Shown here one piece after another: positions 1 to 6,371 of a DNA stretch of 8,345 nucleotides. The position numbers and the translations under genes are program-made. The first letter of the stretch is position 1; each line of letters starts with the position of its first letter. Under the pieces are notes generated by a model. That model was not told the origin of the DNA, made no database searches, and was given only the letters and a program-made list of their open reading frames with translations. Source of the DNA: an uncultured Burkholderiales bacterium. Its GTDB lineage: Bacteria > Pseudomonadota > Gammaproteobacteria > Burkholderiales > Burkholderiaceae_C. The DNA lies in contig CALCBL010000147.1 in the NCBI GenBank assembly GCA_937897495.1, positions 1 through 8,345 on the forward strand. Reading direction: 5' to 3'.

Positions 1-332
1 TACATGGAAGCGTTGGAGTTGTTGTCAGCAGCTACTTGCCAGCCCGACAAATAAATGGCCTTGATGCCAGCCTTGACTTGTTGCATGGCTTGACCACCGG
101 TCAGTGCGCCTAAACAATTGACATAGGGTTCGGTGTGGAGCAAGTCCCAGAGCTTCTCTGCACCGCGACGAGCCAAGGTGTGCTCGATGGGAAAAGAGCC
201 GCGCAAACGAACGACATCTGCTGCGGTGTAGCCGCGCTTGATGCCCTTCCAACGGGGGTTGGTGGCCCAATCTTTTTCCAATGCGGCAATTTGTTGTTCA
301 CGGCTCAGTTGTTCAACGATATTTTGTGGCAT
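1..332 (-). CDS. aceA: Isocitrate lyase, N-terminal part (3' end outside window)
   Basis: Isocitrate lyase cleaves isocitrate to glyoxylate and succinate in the cytoplasm, the first step of the glyoxylate shunt needed for growth on acetate or fatty acids. The 110 visible residues begin [14 protein letters not shown] and contain the family's conserved N-terminal blocks: [11 protein letters not shown] (about 25-35), DVVRLRGS (39-46), [12 protein letters not shown] (74-85) and [14 protein letters not shown] (94-107). Ser96-Gly97-Trp98 corresponds to the Ser-Gly-Trp that contacts glyoxylate in characterised enzymes. The catalytic KKCGH loop lies beyond the window edge, so an intact active site cannot be confirmed. 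The ATG start is preceded by AAGGA with a 7-base spacer (positions 340-344), and the N-terminus aligns with known homologues. The gene diverges from the SWIB gene across a 455-base region full of palindromes that probably carry its regulation. Identification is secure. Confidence 0.96.
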   Translation of the reverse strand, partial: MPQNIVEQLSREQQIAALEKDWATNPRWKGIKRGYTAADVVRLRGSFPIEHTLARRGAEKLWDLLHTEPYVNCLGALTGGQAMQQVKAGIKAIYLSGWQVAADNNSNASM

Positions 333-400
333 GACGATTTCCTTCGAGGTGGTTGATGTAGAGGCCAAAGAACACTTTAAAAATCTTAGGCACCGAGGAA

Positions 401-429
401 ATTCTAAGTCTTATATAAGACTTTTAAAA
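401..429 (-). promoter_or_regulatory. Possible aceA promoter with operator in the spacer
   Basis: Reading towards aceA, a good -10-like hexamer TAGAAT (406-401) sits 17 bases from a weak -35-like TTTTAA (429-424). The 17-base spacer is almost exactly the perfect palindrome at 406-423, so a protein bound there would block RNA polymerase. Transcription would start near 393-395, leaving a leader of about 60 bases. The weak -35 is compatible with an activator-dependent promoter. The assignment is by eye only. Confidence 0.35.
406..423. promoter_or_regulatory. Perfect 18-bp palindrome, probable operator copy 1
   Basis: AAGTCTTATATAAGACTT is a perfect 18-base palindrome about 74-91 bases upstream of the aceA start codon. 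Its core TCTTATATAAGA recurs at 439-450, with centres 30 bases apart, close to three helical turns. That is the pattern expected for a dimeric regulator binding the same face of the helix. I have a vague memory of similar CTTATATAAG sites near central carbon metabolism genes in Comamonadaceae, possibly bound by a GntR-family protein, but cannot verify this. Confidence 0.65.
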
Positions 430-438
430 TATTCAATA

Positions 439-450
439 TCTTATATAAGA
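439..450. promoter_or_regulatory. 12-bp palindrome, probable operator copy 2
   Basis: TCTTATATAAGA is an exact second copy of the core of the 406-423 palindrome. The flank is asymmetric (A on the left, C on the right). The 12 bases at 433-444, which include the left half of this site, are repeated at 472-483 (TCAATATCTTAT), giving a likely third, degenerate half-site 39 bases further on. From aceA this is about 107-118 bases upstream. Confidence 0.6.
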
Positions 451-490
451 CATTTATTTATTCTTTAAAAATCAATATCTTATGACTTAT

Positions 491-507
491 ATTTCTCATT
501 ATGAAAT
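491..507. promoter_or_regulatory. Imperfect 17-bp inverted repeat, operator-like
   Basis: ATTTCTCATTATGAAAT has 5-base arms (ATTTC/GAAAT) around a centre at 499, with two mismatched inner pairs. It shares the TTTCTCAT...GAAA pattern with the better repeat at 512-528, and the two centres are 21 bases apart (two helical turns). The motif differs from the TCTTATATAAGA sites, so a second regulator is likely. The shape recalls IclR-type sites, but this is a guess. Confidence 0.45.
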
Positions 508-511
508 ATTG

Positions 512-528
512 TTTCTCATATTGAGAAA
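512..528. promoter_or_regulatory. 17-bp inverted repeat with 7-bp arms, operator-like
   Basis: TTTCTCA-TAT-TGAGAAA is a 7+3+7 inverted repeat centred on 520. It pairs with the weaker copy at 491-507. It lies about 180-200 bases from aceA and 260-275 bases from the SWIB gene, so it could serve either gene. It is followed by AAA rather than a T-run and is not a terminator for the plus strand. Confidence 0.5.
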
Positions 529-672
529 AATTGATGCAATGCAACAAGTCTTTATTTCGTATTGTGAAAACAAATTTCAACATCAAAACGCATGCTTGGC
601 AAAAATTCAAACCAACAAGCACCCACGTCAGTCAAATGCGAACGCACTGAGAGAGGGAAATCTACAACAGCA

Positions 673-756
673 AGGGGAAAAAATCTTCACTTCCCCTAGG
701 AAACAGCGTGTTTCTCCAGTAGCATGCGCTCAGCCGGATAAATAAGTTTCCGGCTG
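673..756 (+). promoter_or_regulatory. Three tandem hairpins in the leader of the SWIB gene
   Basis: Three inverted repeats follow one another: AGGGGAA/TTCCCCT (673-679 with 691-697, 11-base loop); GAAACA/TGTTTC (700-705 with 709-714, 3-base loop); CAGCCGGA/TCCGGCTG (731-738 with 749-756, 10-base loop TAAATAAGTT). The last stem is GC-rich and ends about 19 bases before the ribosome binding site. None is followed by a T-run, so they are not intrinsic terminators. They could form a structured 5' leader, protein-binding sites or part of a small RNA. No known riboswitch class is recognised. Confidence 0.45.
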
Positions 757-787
757 CGAACCAACTTCCGTCCTAAGGAATTTCAAA

Positions 788-1222
788 ATGGCAACTGCAA
801 AAAAATCTCCGGCGAAAAAAGCTGCTCCTGCAAAAAAGGCAGCACCCGCCAAAAAACCCGTAGCGAAAAAAGCTGCTCCTGCAAAAAAGGCTGCTCCAGC
901 TAAAAAAGCTGCGCCAGCCAAGAAAGCTGCTCCAGCTAAAAAGCCAGCAGCTAAAAAAGCCCCTGCTAAAAAGCGCACCCCAAATGCTGCTTTCATGAAG
1001 GCTTTAACACCTAGCGCCGCATTGGCTGCTGTGGTGGGTGCAGCTCCTCTGCCACGTACAGAAGTCGTGAGCAAGTTGTGGGTTTACATCAAGAAACACG
1101 GCCTGCAAGACCATGTCAACAAGCGCAACATCAACGCTGATGACAAGCTGAAAGCCATCTTTGGCAAGGCTCAAGTCACCATGTTTGAATTGGCTGGCTT
1201 GATCGGCAAACACTTGAAGTAA
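788..1222 (+). CDS. H1-like Lys/Ala/Pro tail fused to SWIB/MDM2 domain
   Basis: The 144-residue protein has two parts. Residues 1-65 are a highly basic tail built from repeats of AAPAKK and variants (PVAKK, PAAKK, APAKK), like the tails of eukaryotic histone H1 and bacterial H1-like proteins. Residues about 72-144 match the SWIB/MDM2 fold: RTEVVSKLWVYIKKHGLQD, NKRNINADDKLKAIFG and a terminal MFELAGLIGKHLK are the hallmark blocks. Such proteins are common in Burkholderiales and chlamydiae; a DNA-binding, nucleoid-associated role is inferred from the tail, and the SWIB partner is unknown. The ATG is supported by AAGGAA about 7 bases upstream. A strong terminator follows 18 bases after the stop, so it is probably transcribed alone. 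The DNA of the tail contains an exact 29-base direct repeat (812-840 and 863-891), which makes tail length prone to change. Confidence 0.9.
   Translation: MATAKKSPAKKAAPAKKAAPAKKPVAKKAAPAKKAAPAKKAAPAKKAAPAKKPAAKKAPAKKRTPNAAFMKALTPSAALAAVVGAAPLPRTEVVSKLWVYIKKHGLQDHVNKRNINADDKLKAIFGKAQVTMFELAGLIGKHLK
812..891 (+). repeat. Exact 29-bp direct repeat within the tail-coding region
   Basis: Positions 812-840 and 863-891 are identical and lie 51 bases apart, an exact 17 codons. Both encode the same AKKAAPAKKA-type segment. Shorter related units (GCTGCTCCAGCTAAAAA and variants) continue to about 970. In-frame spacing means recombination or slippage between copies would shorten or lengthen the tail without a frameshift. 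Confidence 0.85.
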
Positions 1223-1240
1223 TTCAGTGTTTTCCAAATG

Positions 1241-1270
1241 AAAAAAGCCGGGTCACCCCGGCTTTTTTTT
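1241..1270. terminator. Bidirectional intrinsic terminator
   Basis: A stem GCCGGG/CCCGGC (1247-1252 with 1257-1262) with loop TCAC is flanked by six A on the left and eight T on the right. It works as an intrinsic terminator in both directions, ending the SWIB gene (stop at 1220-1222) and the convergent thiamine diphosphate enzyme gene (stop at 1283-1285). Confidence 0.93.
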
Positions 1271-1282
1271 GCCCTTGGCAAT

Positions 1283-3034
1283 TCACTTTGTCTTCAAGGC
1301 ATTCTGCGTGATGGCTGATAAAGTGACGCGAGTTGTGATGGCTTCGGGGTCGAGCATGATTTCAATCAGGGTGCCTTGATTTCGCGCCAATGCTGCTGTG
1401 AGTGCTGGCTCAAACTCTTCTGTTTTCGAAATACGCACACCCTCATAGCCATAAGCTTTGGCCAAATTGGCAAAGTTTGGATTGTTCAGGTGAGAGCCCA
1501 TGTTGTGGGTTGGAAAATCTCTTTCCTGATGCATCCTGATGGTGCCGTACATGCCGTTGTTCAGAAGAACCACAATTGTTTTGGCGCCGTGCTGAGCGGC
1601 GGTGGCCAGTTCTTGGCCGTTCATGAGGAAATCGCCATCGCCTGCAATGGTGAAGACGACCCGCCCCGTGAGCACCGCCGCCGCAATGCCAGCAGGCACG
1701 CCGTAGCCCATGGCACCGACAGTCGGGGCCAACTGTGTTTTAAAACCCTTGCTGATGCCGTGGTGCTTGTAATACCGGTGCACCCAACTTGCAAAATTGC
1801 CTGCGCCGTTGGTCAGCACCGCGTCCGCAGGCAAATGGCGCTGCAAAACTGAAATAACTTCGGGCATATTGACAAGACCTTGGGCAGAGTCAGCCGGCAA
1901 GCCCGCCAAGGTTTGCGGCAGTGTGTTGGCCAAGTAGTCTGCGTTGGCTTGTGCCGCCCAATCGGTCCAAGCCACACTGGACGGTGCAGTGAGAACTTCC
2001 AAGCTCCGCGCCGCGGCATTCATGCTTGCGCAAATGGCCAAATCAGCGTGGTAAACACGATTCAATTCTTCAGCACTGGCATGAATGTGCACCAACTTTT
2101 GTTTGGGTTTTGGAACTTCTAACAAGGTGTAACCACTGGTGGTCATTTCGCCTAAGCGCGGACCAATGGCAATGATCAAATCGCTGTCCTTGATGCGTTG
2201 CGCCAATTTTGGATTGATGCCAATGCCGACATCTCCTGCATACAAGGGGTGAAAATTGTCAAATGTGTCTTGAAAACGAAACGCATTGCCAACGGGCAGT
2301 TGCCAATTTTCTGCAAAGCGCTGAAGGGCTTGCGCTGACTGCGGCGTCCATCCCCCTCCTCCGGCAATCACGAAAGGCCGTTGTGCCTGCAACAGCAATT
2401 CACGCAACTCACGCAAGCTGCCAGGATCACTCCAAGCCTGAACGGGCTCAAGTTGCGGCAGCGGCCTCGAAGAGACCTCATGGGTCAGCATGTCTTCAGG
2501 CAAGACAAGCACAACAGGGCCAGGACGGCCATTCATGGCAGTGGCAAAGGCGCGGGCAACGTACTCCGGAATTCTGCTGGCATCATCAATTCGCTCTACT
2601 CGCTTGGCCATGCCTTTGGTGCTCGGGCCAAAGAAGGAACAAAAGTCGACTTCTTGAAAAGCTTCACGGTCGCGGGTTTCAGTGGCCACATCCCCCACAA
2701 ACAAGACCATGGGGGTGGAATCCTGAAACGCCGTGTGAACGCCAATCGAGGCATTGGTGGCGCCTGGGCCCCGGGTTACAAAACAAACCCCTGGACGGCC
2801 CGTTAAACGGCCTTGTGCATCTGCCATGAAGGCGGCCCCGCCCTCTTGCCGGCAGGTGACAAACTGAATTTGGTCCTGGTACTTGTGAAAACCATCGAGA
2901 GCAGCCAGGTAGCTTTCGCCTGGAACCCCAAAGGCGTGGGTCACGCCTTGCGCAATGAGGCACTCAACCAGGAGGTGTCCCCCTATTTGAGATGAAGACT
3001 GGACTTCTTGAAGTTTGACTTTTTGATCGCTCAT
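1283..3034 (-). CDS. Thiamine diphosphate enzyme, acetolactate synthase-like
   Basis: The 583 residues show all three domains of the acetolactate synthase/pyruvate oxidase superfamily. The N-terminal pyrimidine-binding domain has the catalytic Glu at 64 ([19 protein letters not shown]) and GPGATN at 89-94. The central domain is at about 200-350. The C-terminal domain has the diphosphate/Mg motif GDGDFLMNG (465-473) through NN (492-493). It should act on a 2-oxo acid in the cytoplasm, but the substrate is unclear. In true acetohydroxyacid synthases the stretch after NN ends in a conserved Trp that selects the second 2-oxo acid; here it reads [13 protein letters not shown], with His502 at that place. 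No small regulatory subunit gene is adjacent. I therefore do not call it ilvB. The ATG has only a modest AAGAG 5 bases upstream. It lies 69 bases after clpB on the same strand. Benzoylformate decarboxylase-like or other lyase activities are alternatives. Confidence 0.85.
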   Translation of the reverse strand: MSDQKVKLQEVQSSSQIGGHLLVECLIAQGVTHAFGVPGESYLAALDGFHKYQDQIQFVTCRQEGGAAFMADAQGRLTGRPGVCFVTRGPGATNASIGVHTAFQDSTPMVLFVGDVATETRDREAFQEVDFCSFFGPSTKGMAKRVERIDDASRIPEYVARAFATAMNGRPGPVVLVLPEDMLTHEVSSRPLPQLEPVQAWSDPGSLRELRELLLQAQRPFVIAGGGGWTPQSAQALQRFAENWQLPVGNAFRFQDTFDNFHPLYAGDVGIGINPKLAQRIKDSDLIIAIGPRLGEMTTSGYTLLEVPKPKQKLVHIHASAEELNRVYHADLAICASMNAAARSLEVLTAPSSVAWTDWAAQANADYLANTLPQTLAGLPADSAQGLVNMPEVISVLQRHLPADAVLTNGAGNFASWVHRYYKHHGISKGFKTQLAPTVGAMGYGVPAGIAAAVLTGRVVFTIAGDGDFLMNGQELATAAQHGAKTIVVLLNNGMYGTIRMHQERDFPTHNMGSHLNNPNFANLAKAYGYEGVRISKTEEFEPALTAALARNQGTLIEIMLDPEAITTRVTLSAITQNALKTK

Positions 3035-3073
3035 AGGGACTCTTGTAGTGATGGCCGCATGATACTTTCAAAG

Positions 3074-3097
3074 CGCCAAGGACGCCCGCCCTTGGCG
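3074..3097 (-). terminator. Hairpin after clpB, weak terminator or attenuator
   Basis: CGCCAAGG (3074-3081) pairs with CCTTGGCG (3090-3097) around an 8-base loop, directly after the clpB stop codon. In the direction of transcription only CTTTG follows, so the T-run is too short for an efficient intrinsic terminator. It may only partly stop clpB transcripts, or protect their 3' end, before the thiamine diphosphate enzyme gene. Confidence 0.4.
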
Positions 3098-3103
3098 GCT
3101 TGT

Positions 3104-5704
3104 TTAACTGACAACCCGATCAAATTTAAAGACGCCAGGCTCATTGACGGGGTCGACATCGACAGGAATGACCGACTTGGGCAAGAACTTGCCTTCCAAA
3201 AGCAATTTTGACAAAGGGTTTTCAATCCGTTGCTGAACGGCGCGTTTAAGGGGACGTGCACCAAACACAGGATCGAATCCCACTTTGGCCAATTCCGCCA
3301 CAGCAGCAGTCGAAACCTCCAAATGCAAATCCATCTTGGCCAATCGGGCCTCCAATATTTGAAGCTGAATTTTGGCAATCGACTCAATGTGCTTGGCATC
3401 CAAACTGTGAAAGACCACTGTTTCATCAATTCGGTTTAAAAATTCAGGTCGAAAATGGTTTTTGAGTTCGCCCCAAACAGCGTCTTTGATGTCTTCCCTG
3501 GGCTCGCCCACCATGGACTGAATCAGGTGTGAGCCAATGTTAGAAGTCATCACAATGACGGTGTTTTTAAAGTCGACTGTGCGGCCTTGGCCATCTGTGA
3601 GTCGACCATCGTCTAGCACCTGCAACAGCACATTGAACACATCGGGATGCGCCTTTTCAACCTCATCCAACAGCAACACAGAATAGGGCTTGCGACGAAC
3701 TGCTTCGGTTAAGTAGCCGCCCTCTTCGTAACCCACGTACCCAGGCGGCGCACCAATGAGACGCGCCACAGAGTGCTTTTCCATGAACTCGCTCATGTCC
3801 ATGCGAATGAGGTGGTCTTCGCTGTCAAACAAGAACCCCGCCAGCGCTTTGCACAGCTCTGTTTTGCCAACGCCTGTGGGGCCTAGGAATAAAAAAGAGC
3901 CCGTAGGTCTTTGCGGATCCGATAGGCCAGAGCGCGAACGGCGAATGGCATGGGAGACAGCCGCAATGGCCTCGTCTTGGCCCACCACGCGCTCGTGCAA
4001 CTTCACTTCCATTTGCAACAATTTCTCGCGCTCACCCTGCATCATTTTGGACACGGGAATGCCGGTGGCACGGCTGACAACTTCTGCAATTTCTTCGGCA
4101 CCCACTTGGGTGCGAAGCAGCCTAGGCGCAGCGCCTGCTACAGGATTGAGCTCATTGGCTTGCGTTTCTTTCAGCAGCTTTTCGAGCTCTGGCAACTTGC
4201 CGTATTGCAGCTCGGCCACTTTGTTGAAATCGCCCTTTCGAGTGAGCTCTTCAATTTGCTGGCGCAGTTGGTCAATTTTTTCGCGAACGTTTTGACTGCC
4301 CTGCGCCTGGGCCTTTTCTGTCTTCCAAATTTCTTCCAAATCGGCAGCTTCTTTTTTCAAGCTGACAATTTCTTCTTCGATCAAGCCCAAACGTTTTTGC
4401 GACGCCTCATCGGTTTCTTTTTTAACGGCTTCACGTTCAATTTGAAGTTGAATCAAGCGCCTGTCCAGCTTGTCAATGACTTCGGGTTTTGAATCAATTT
4501 CAATTTTGATTTTGGAGGCCGCCTCGTCAATCAGGTCGATGGCTTTGTCGGGTAAAAATCGATCCGTGATGTAACGATGACTGAGTTCAGCTGCCGCCAC
4601 AATGGCAGGATCGGTGATGTCAACGCCATGGTGAATTTCATATTTTTCTTGCAGGCCGCGCAAGATGGCAATGGTGGCCTCCACACTGGGTTCACCCACC
4701 AAAATCTTTTGAAAGCGCCGTTCTAAAGCGGCATCTTTTTCAATGTATTTGCGGTATTCATCCAGGGTGGTGGCACCTACGCAATGCAACTCACCCCGCG
4801 CCAAGGCAGGTTTGAGCATATTGCCTGCGTCCATCGCGCCTTCGGCCTTGCCAGCCCCCACCATGGTGTGCAATTCATCAATGAACACGATGGTCTGACC
4901 TTCATCTTTGGCCAACTCATTCAGCACTGACTTCAGACGCTCTTCAAATTCACCTCTGAATTTAGCACCCGCCAACAAGGACGCCATGTCCAAGGACAAG
5001 ACCCTCTTGCCTTTCAATGAATCAGGGACCTCACCGGCTACGATGCGCTGGGCCAAGCCCTCCACAATGGCGGTCTTGCCGACACCTGGCTCACCTATGA
5101 GCACGGGATTGTTTTTGGTTCTGCGTTGCAAGACCTGAATGGCACGGCGAATTTCATCGTCGCGACCAATCACAGGATCGAGCTTGCCCATGCGAGCGCG
5201 CTCTGTGAGGTCCATGCAGTATTTTTTGAGGGACTCACGCTGGCCTTCTGCGTCAGCGCTGTTCACGCTTTGCCCGCCTCGAACAGCATCCACGGCTGCC
5301 TCTAAACTTTGACGACTTAAACCTGCAGCCTTGACCGTTCGCGTCAATTCCGACTTGCCATCGGCCAGAGCCAATAGAAAGAGTTCGCTGGCAACAAACG
5401 CATCGCCCCTTTTAAGGGACTCTTTTTCAGCGGCCTGCAACAATTTGACCAATTCAGGCCCAACCTGAACTTGATCTTGGCCGGTGACCTGTGGCGAGCG
5501 CTCAACCGCGGCACTGGCCGCTGACATCAGGGCTGTCATATTGACCCCTGCCCTCTGCAGCAAGGCCTTGGGGCCGTCTTGCTGATGCAACATGGCCAAC
5601 AAGACGTGTGCGGGGTCAATGTAGGCATGGTCCTTGGCCAAGGCCAAGCTCTGCGCATCGCCCAGTGCTTCTTGAAACTTAGTGGTTAGTTTGTCCATTC
5701 GCAT
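3104..5704 (-). CDS. clpB: ATP-dependent protein disaggregase ClpB
   Basis: ClpB is the cytoplasmic Hsp100 hexamer that, with DnaK/DnaJ/GrpE, pulls proteins out of aggregates. All parts are present at normal length (866 residues). The Clp-N domain spans about 1-145. The first AAA+ module has Walker [10 protein letters not shown] (204-212), Walker B FIDE (274-277) and arginine fingers in ERRF (328-331). The coiled-coil middle domain, which separates ClpB from ClpA and ClpC, spans about 405-525. The second module has Walker [10 protein letters not shown] (608-616), Walker B LLLDE (677-681), pore loop GYVGYEEGG and sensor-2 GARPLKRA. The first pore loop reads AKFRGEFEE, Phe249 where E. coli has Tyr. 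The start MRMDKL is supported by AGGAG 6 bases upstream; a second Met at codon 3 is possible. A sigma-32-type promoter lies just upstream. Val147 is a GTG at the place of the internal start known in E. coli. Confidence 0.98.
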   Translation of the reverse strand: MRMDKLTTKFQEALGDAQSLALAKDHAYIDPAHVLLAMLHQQDGPKALLQRAGVNMTALMSAASAAVERSPQVTGQDQVQVGPELVKLLQAAEKESLKRGDAFVASELFLLALADGKSELTRTVKAAGLSRQSLEAAVDAVRGGQSVNSADAEGQRESLKKYCMDLTERARMGKLDPVIGRDDEIRRAIQVLQRRTKNNPVLIGEPGVGKTAIVEGLAQRIVAGEVPDSLKGKRVLSLDMASLLAGAKFRGEFEERLKSVLNELAKDEGQTIVFIDELHTMVGAGKAEGAMDAGNMLKPALARGELHCVGATTLDEYRKYIEKDAALERRFQKILVGEPSVEATIAILRGLQEKYEIHHGVDITDPAIVAAAELSHRYITDRFLPDKAIDLIDEAASKIKIEIDSKPEVIDKLDRRLIQLQIEREAVKKETDEASQKRLGLIEEEIVSLKKEAADLEEIWKTEKAQAQGSQNVREKIDQLRQQIEELTRKGDFNKVAELQYGKLPELEKLLKETQANELNPVAGAAPRLLRTQVGAEEIAEVVSRATGIPVSKMMQGEREKLLQMEVKLHERVVGQDEAIAAVSHAIRRSRSGLSDPQRPTGSFLFLGPTGVGKTELCKALAGFLFDSEDHLIRMDMSEFMEKHSVARLIGAPPGYVGYEEGGYLTEAVRRKPYSVLLLDEVEKAHPDVFNVLLQVLDDGRLTDGQGRTVDFKNTVIVMTSNIGSHLIQSMVGEPREDIKDAVWGELKNHFRPEFLNRIDETVVFHSLDAKHIESIAKIQLQILEARLAKMDLHLEVSTAAVAELAKVGFDPVFGARPLKRAVQQRIENPLSKLLLEGKFLPKSVIPVDVDPVNEPGVFKFDRVVS

Positions 5705-5725
5705 CGAAAACTCCTGTTGCTTGCC

Positions 5726-5754
5726 ATTTTGGGCCGATCAGGCTATTTTTCAAG
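5726..5754 (-). promoter_or_regulatory. Heat-shock (sigma-32/RpoH-type) promoter of clpB
   Basis: Read towards clpB, CTTGAAA (5754-5748) is followed after exactly 14 bases by CCCAAAAT (5733-5726). The sigma-32 consensus is CTTGAAA-N14-CCCCATnT, so the -35 is perfect and the -10 close. Transcription would begin near 5718-5720, leaving a very short leader with the AGGAG ribosome binding site at 5715-5711. No CIRCE (HrcA) inverted repeat is visible. Confidence 0.85.
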
Positions 5755-5797
5755 AGCCACCTGCAATTGAGTCTGGCAAGCCCACTAAGGCCCTAAA

Positions 5798-5809
5798 ATG
5801 GACGAATGA
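5798..5809 (+). other. Possible three-codon leader ORF (Met-Asp-Glu-stop)
   Basis: ATG GAC GAA TGA ends in an ATGA overlap with the ATG at 5806. The only Shine-Dalgarno-like sequence, AAGG at 5787-5790, is 7 bases from this ATG but 15 from the one at 5806. Re-initiation after the mini-ORF is one reading. Another is that TAAAAT (5794-5799) is a -10 box and the mRNA is leaderless from 5806. It may equally be chance. Confidence 0.25.
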
Positions 5810-6357
5810 ACATTCACCAAATGTCGGTCCAATATGACGAACGTCAAGATCGCTTGGCGCTCAGGGTCAGCAACCAAGACAACCAAGAATTCAGGCTCTG
5901 GCTGACGCGGGCCATGACGCTGCGTTTGTTGCCGCATCTGCAAGCCTCGGTGGTTCAACTAGAAGCCCGCGACCCTCAAGTCATGGCCTCAGACACCACC
6001 GCCCAACAAATGCTGGCTGAATTGAAGCGCGAGAATTTTCTGGCGCAAGCCGACTTCTCTACCCCCTTCGTTTCAGAAAATCTCAACTTGCCCCTTGGCG
6101 AGACTCCCATGCTGGTCACAGACGTGCAACTCAATTTGCACAACAGCGGCGGCCTGAACTTGTTGTTTCAAGATAAAAGCGGCGACAGCGCCAGCGGTGC
6201 ATCGTGTGAATTCAATTTACAAGCAGCTTTGTTGCATGGCTTGTTGCACCTCATTGAGCAGTCTCTCAAGAAGGCACAGTGGCAGCAACCCGATTTCTCG
6301 CAACGCTCAGAGCACCTTGAATCACCGCAGTCAGAGCGCCCAAGCTACAGGCACTGA
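5806..6357 (+). CDS. Conserved-looking protein of unknown function, 183 aa
   Basis: I do not recognise a named family. The protein is soluble-looking with no signal peptide or membrane segment. It starts with a pattern of short strands (MSVQYDERQDRLALRVSN) followed by EFRLWLTRAMTLRLLPHL (28-45), a block I loosely associate with unnamed betaproteobacterial proteins. Strand-like segments continue at about 102-140, and an amphipathic helix FNLQAALLHGLLHLIEQSLKKA (136-157) precedes a polar, low-complexity tail (about 160-183). The DNA reads as ordinary coding sequence with codon use like its neighbours. It diverges from clpB with only 101 bases between starts, and its 3' end is 14 bases from moaE, converging. 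The start is uncertain: 5806 lacks a well-placed ribosome binding site, and the ATG at 5821 (residue 6) also lacks one. The heat-shock promoter points away from it, so stress control is not implied. Confidence 0.75.
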   Translation: MNIHQMSVQYDERQDRLALRVSNQDNQEFRLWLTRAMTLRLLPHLQASVVQLEARDPQVMASDTTAQQMLAELKRENFLAQADFSTPFVSENLNLPLGETPMLVTDVQLNLHNSGGLNLLFQDKSGDSASGASCEFNLQAALLHGLLHLIEQSLKKAQWQQPDFSQRSEHLESPQSERPSYRH

Positions 6358-6371
6358 CCTGCAGTCAAAAC

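Larger units (their letters stand above)
333..787. promoter_or_regulatory. AT-rich divergent intergenic region, aceA / SWIB gene
   Basis: This 455-base gap separates two divergent genes. About 370-530 is very AT-rich and holds four palindromic elements (listed separately); about 670-760 holds three small hairpins in a row in the leader of the plus-strand gene. An open frame at 482-745 has no convincing ribosome binding site or recognisable protein and runs through the repeats and hairpins, so I treat the region as non-coding. The SWIB gene itself has a good ribosome binding site (AAGGAA, 775-780, about 7 bases before its ATG). I could not find a strong sigma-70 promoter for it; the most plausible start lies somewhere in 530-730. 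The AT-rich part could also be a target for an H-NS-type protein. Confidence 0.7.

Noticed and set aside
406..528. CRISPR-like or other repeat array
   Set aside because: Only two copies of each palindrome, unequal spacing and no spacer structure; operator clusters explain them better.
482..745. 87-codon open frame on the plus strand in the intergenic region
   Set aside because: No ribosome binding site, no recognisable protein, and it runs through operator-like repeats and hairpins.
731..756. Intrinsic terminator before the SWIB gene
   Set aside because: The GC-rich stem is not followed by a T-run on either strand.
730..1074. Open frame on the minus strand giving a FLAGAAFLAGAAF-like repetitive protein
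   Set aside because: It is the mirror image of the AAPAKK codons of the SWIB gene; its composition follows from the repeats on the other strand.
2263..2829. 188-codon open frame opposite the thiamine diphosphate enzyme
   Set aside because: Lies fully antisense to a gene with clear domain motifs and has no recognisable family features.
3035..3073. Separate promoter for the thiamine diphosphate enzyme (TTGAAA ... TACAAG)
   Set aside because: The -35 is reasonable but the -10 is poor with an 18-base spacer and would start transcription almost at the ATG; too weak to list.
3950..4492. 180-codon open frame opposite clpB
   Set aside because: Antisense shadow of the ClpB coiled-coil region; its Phe/Leu-rich composition reflects Lys/Glu/Gln codons on the other strand.
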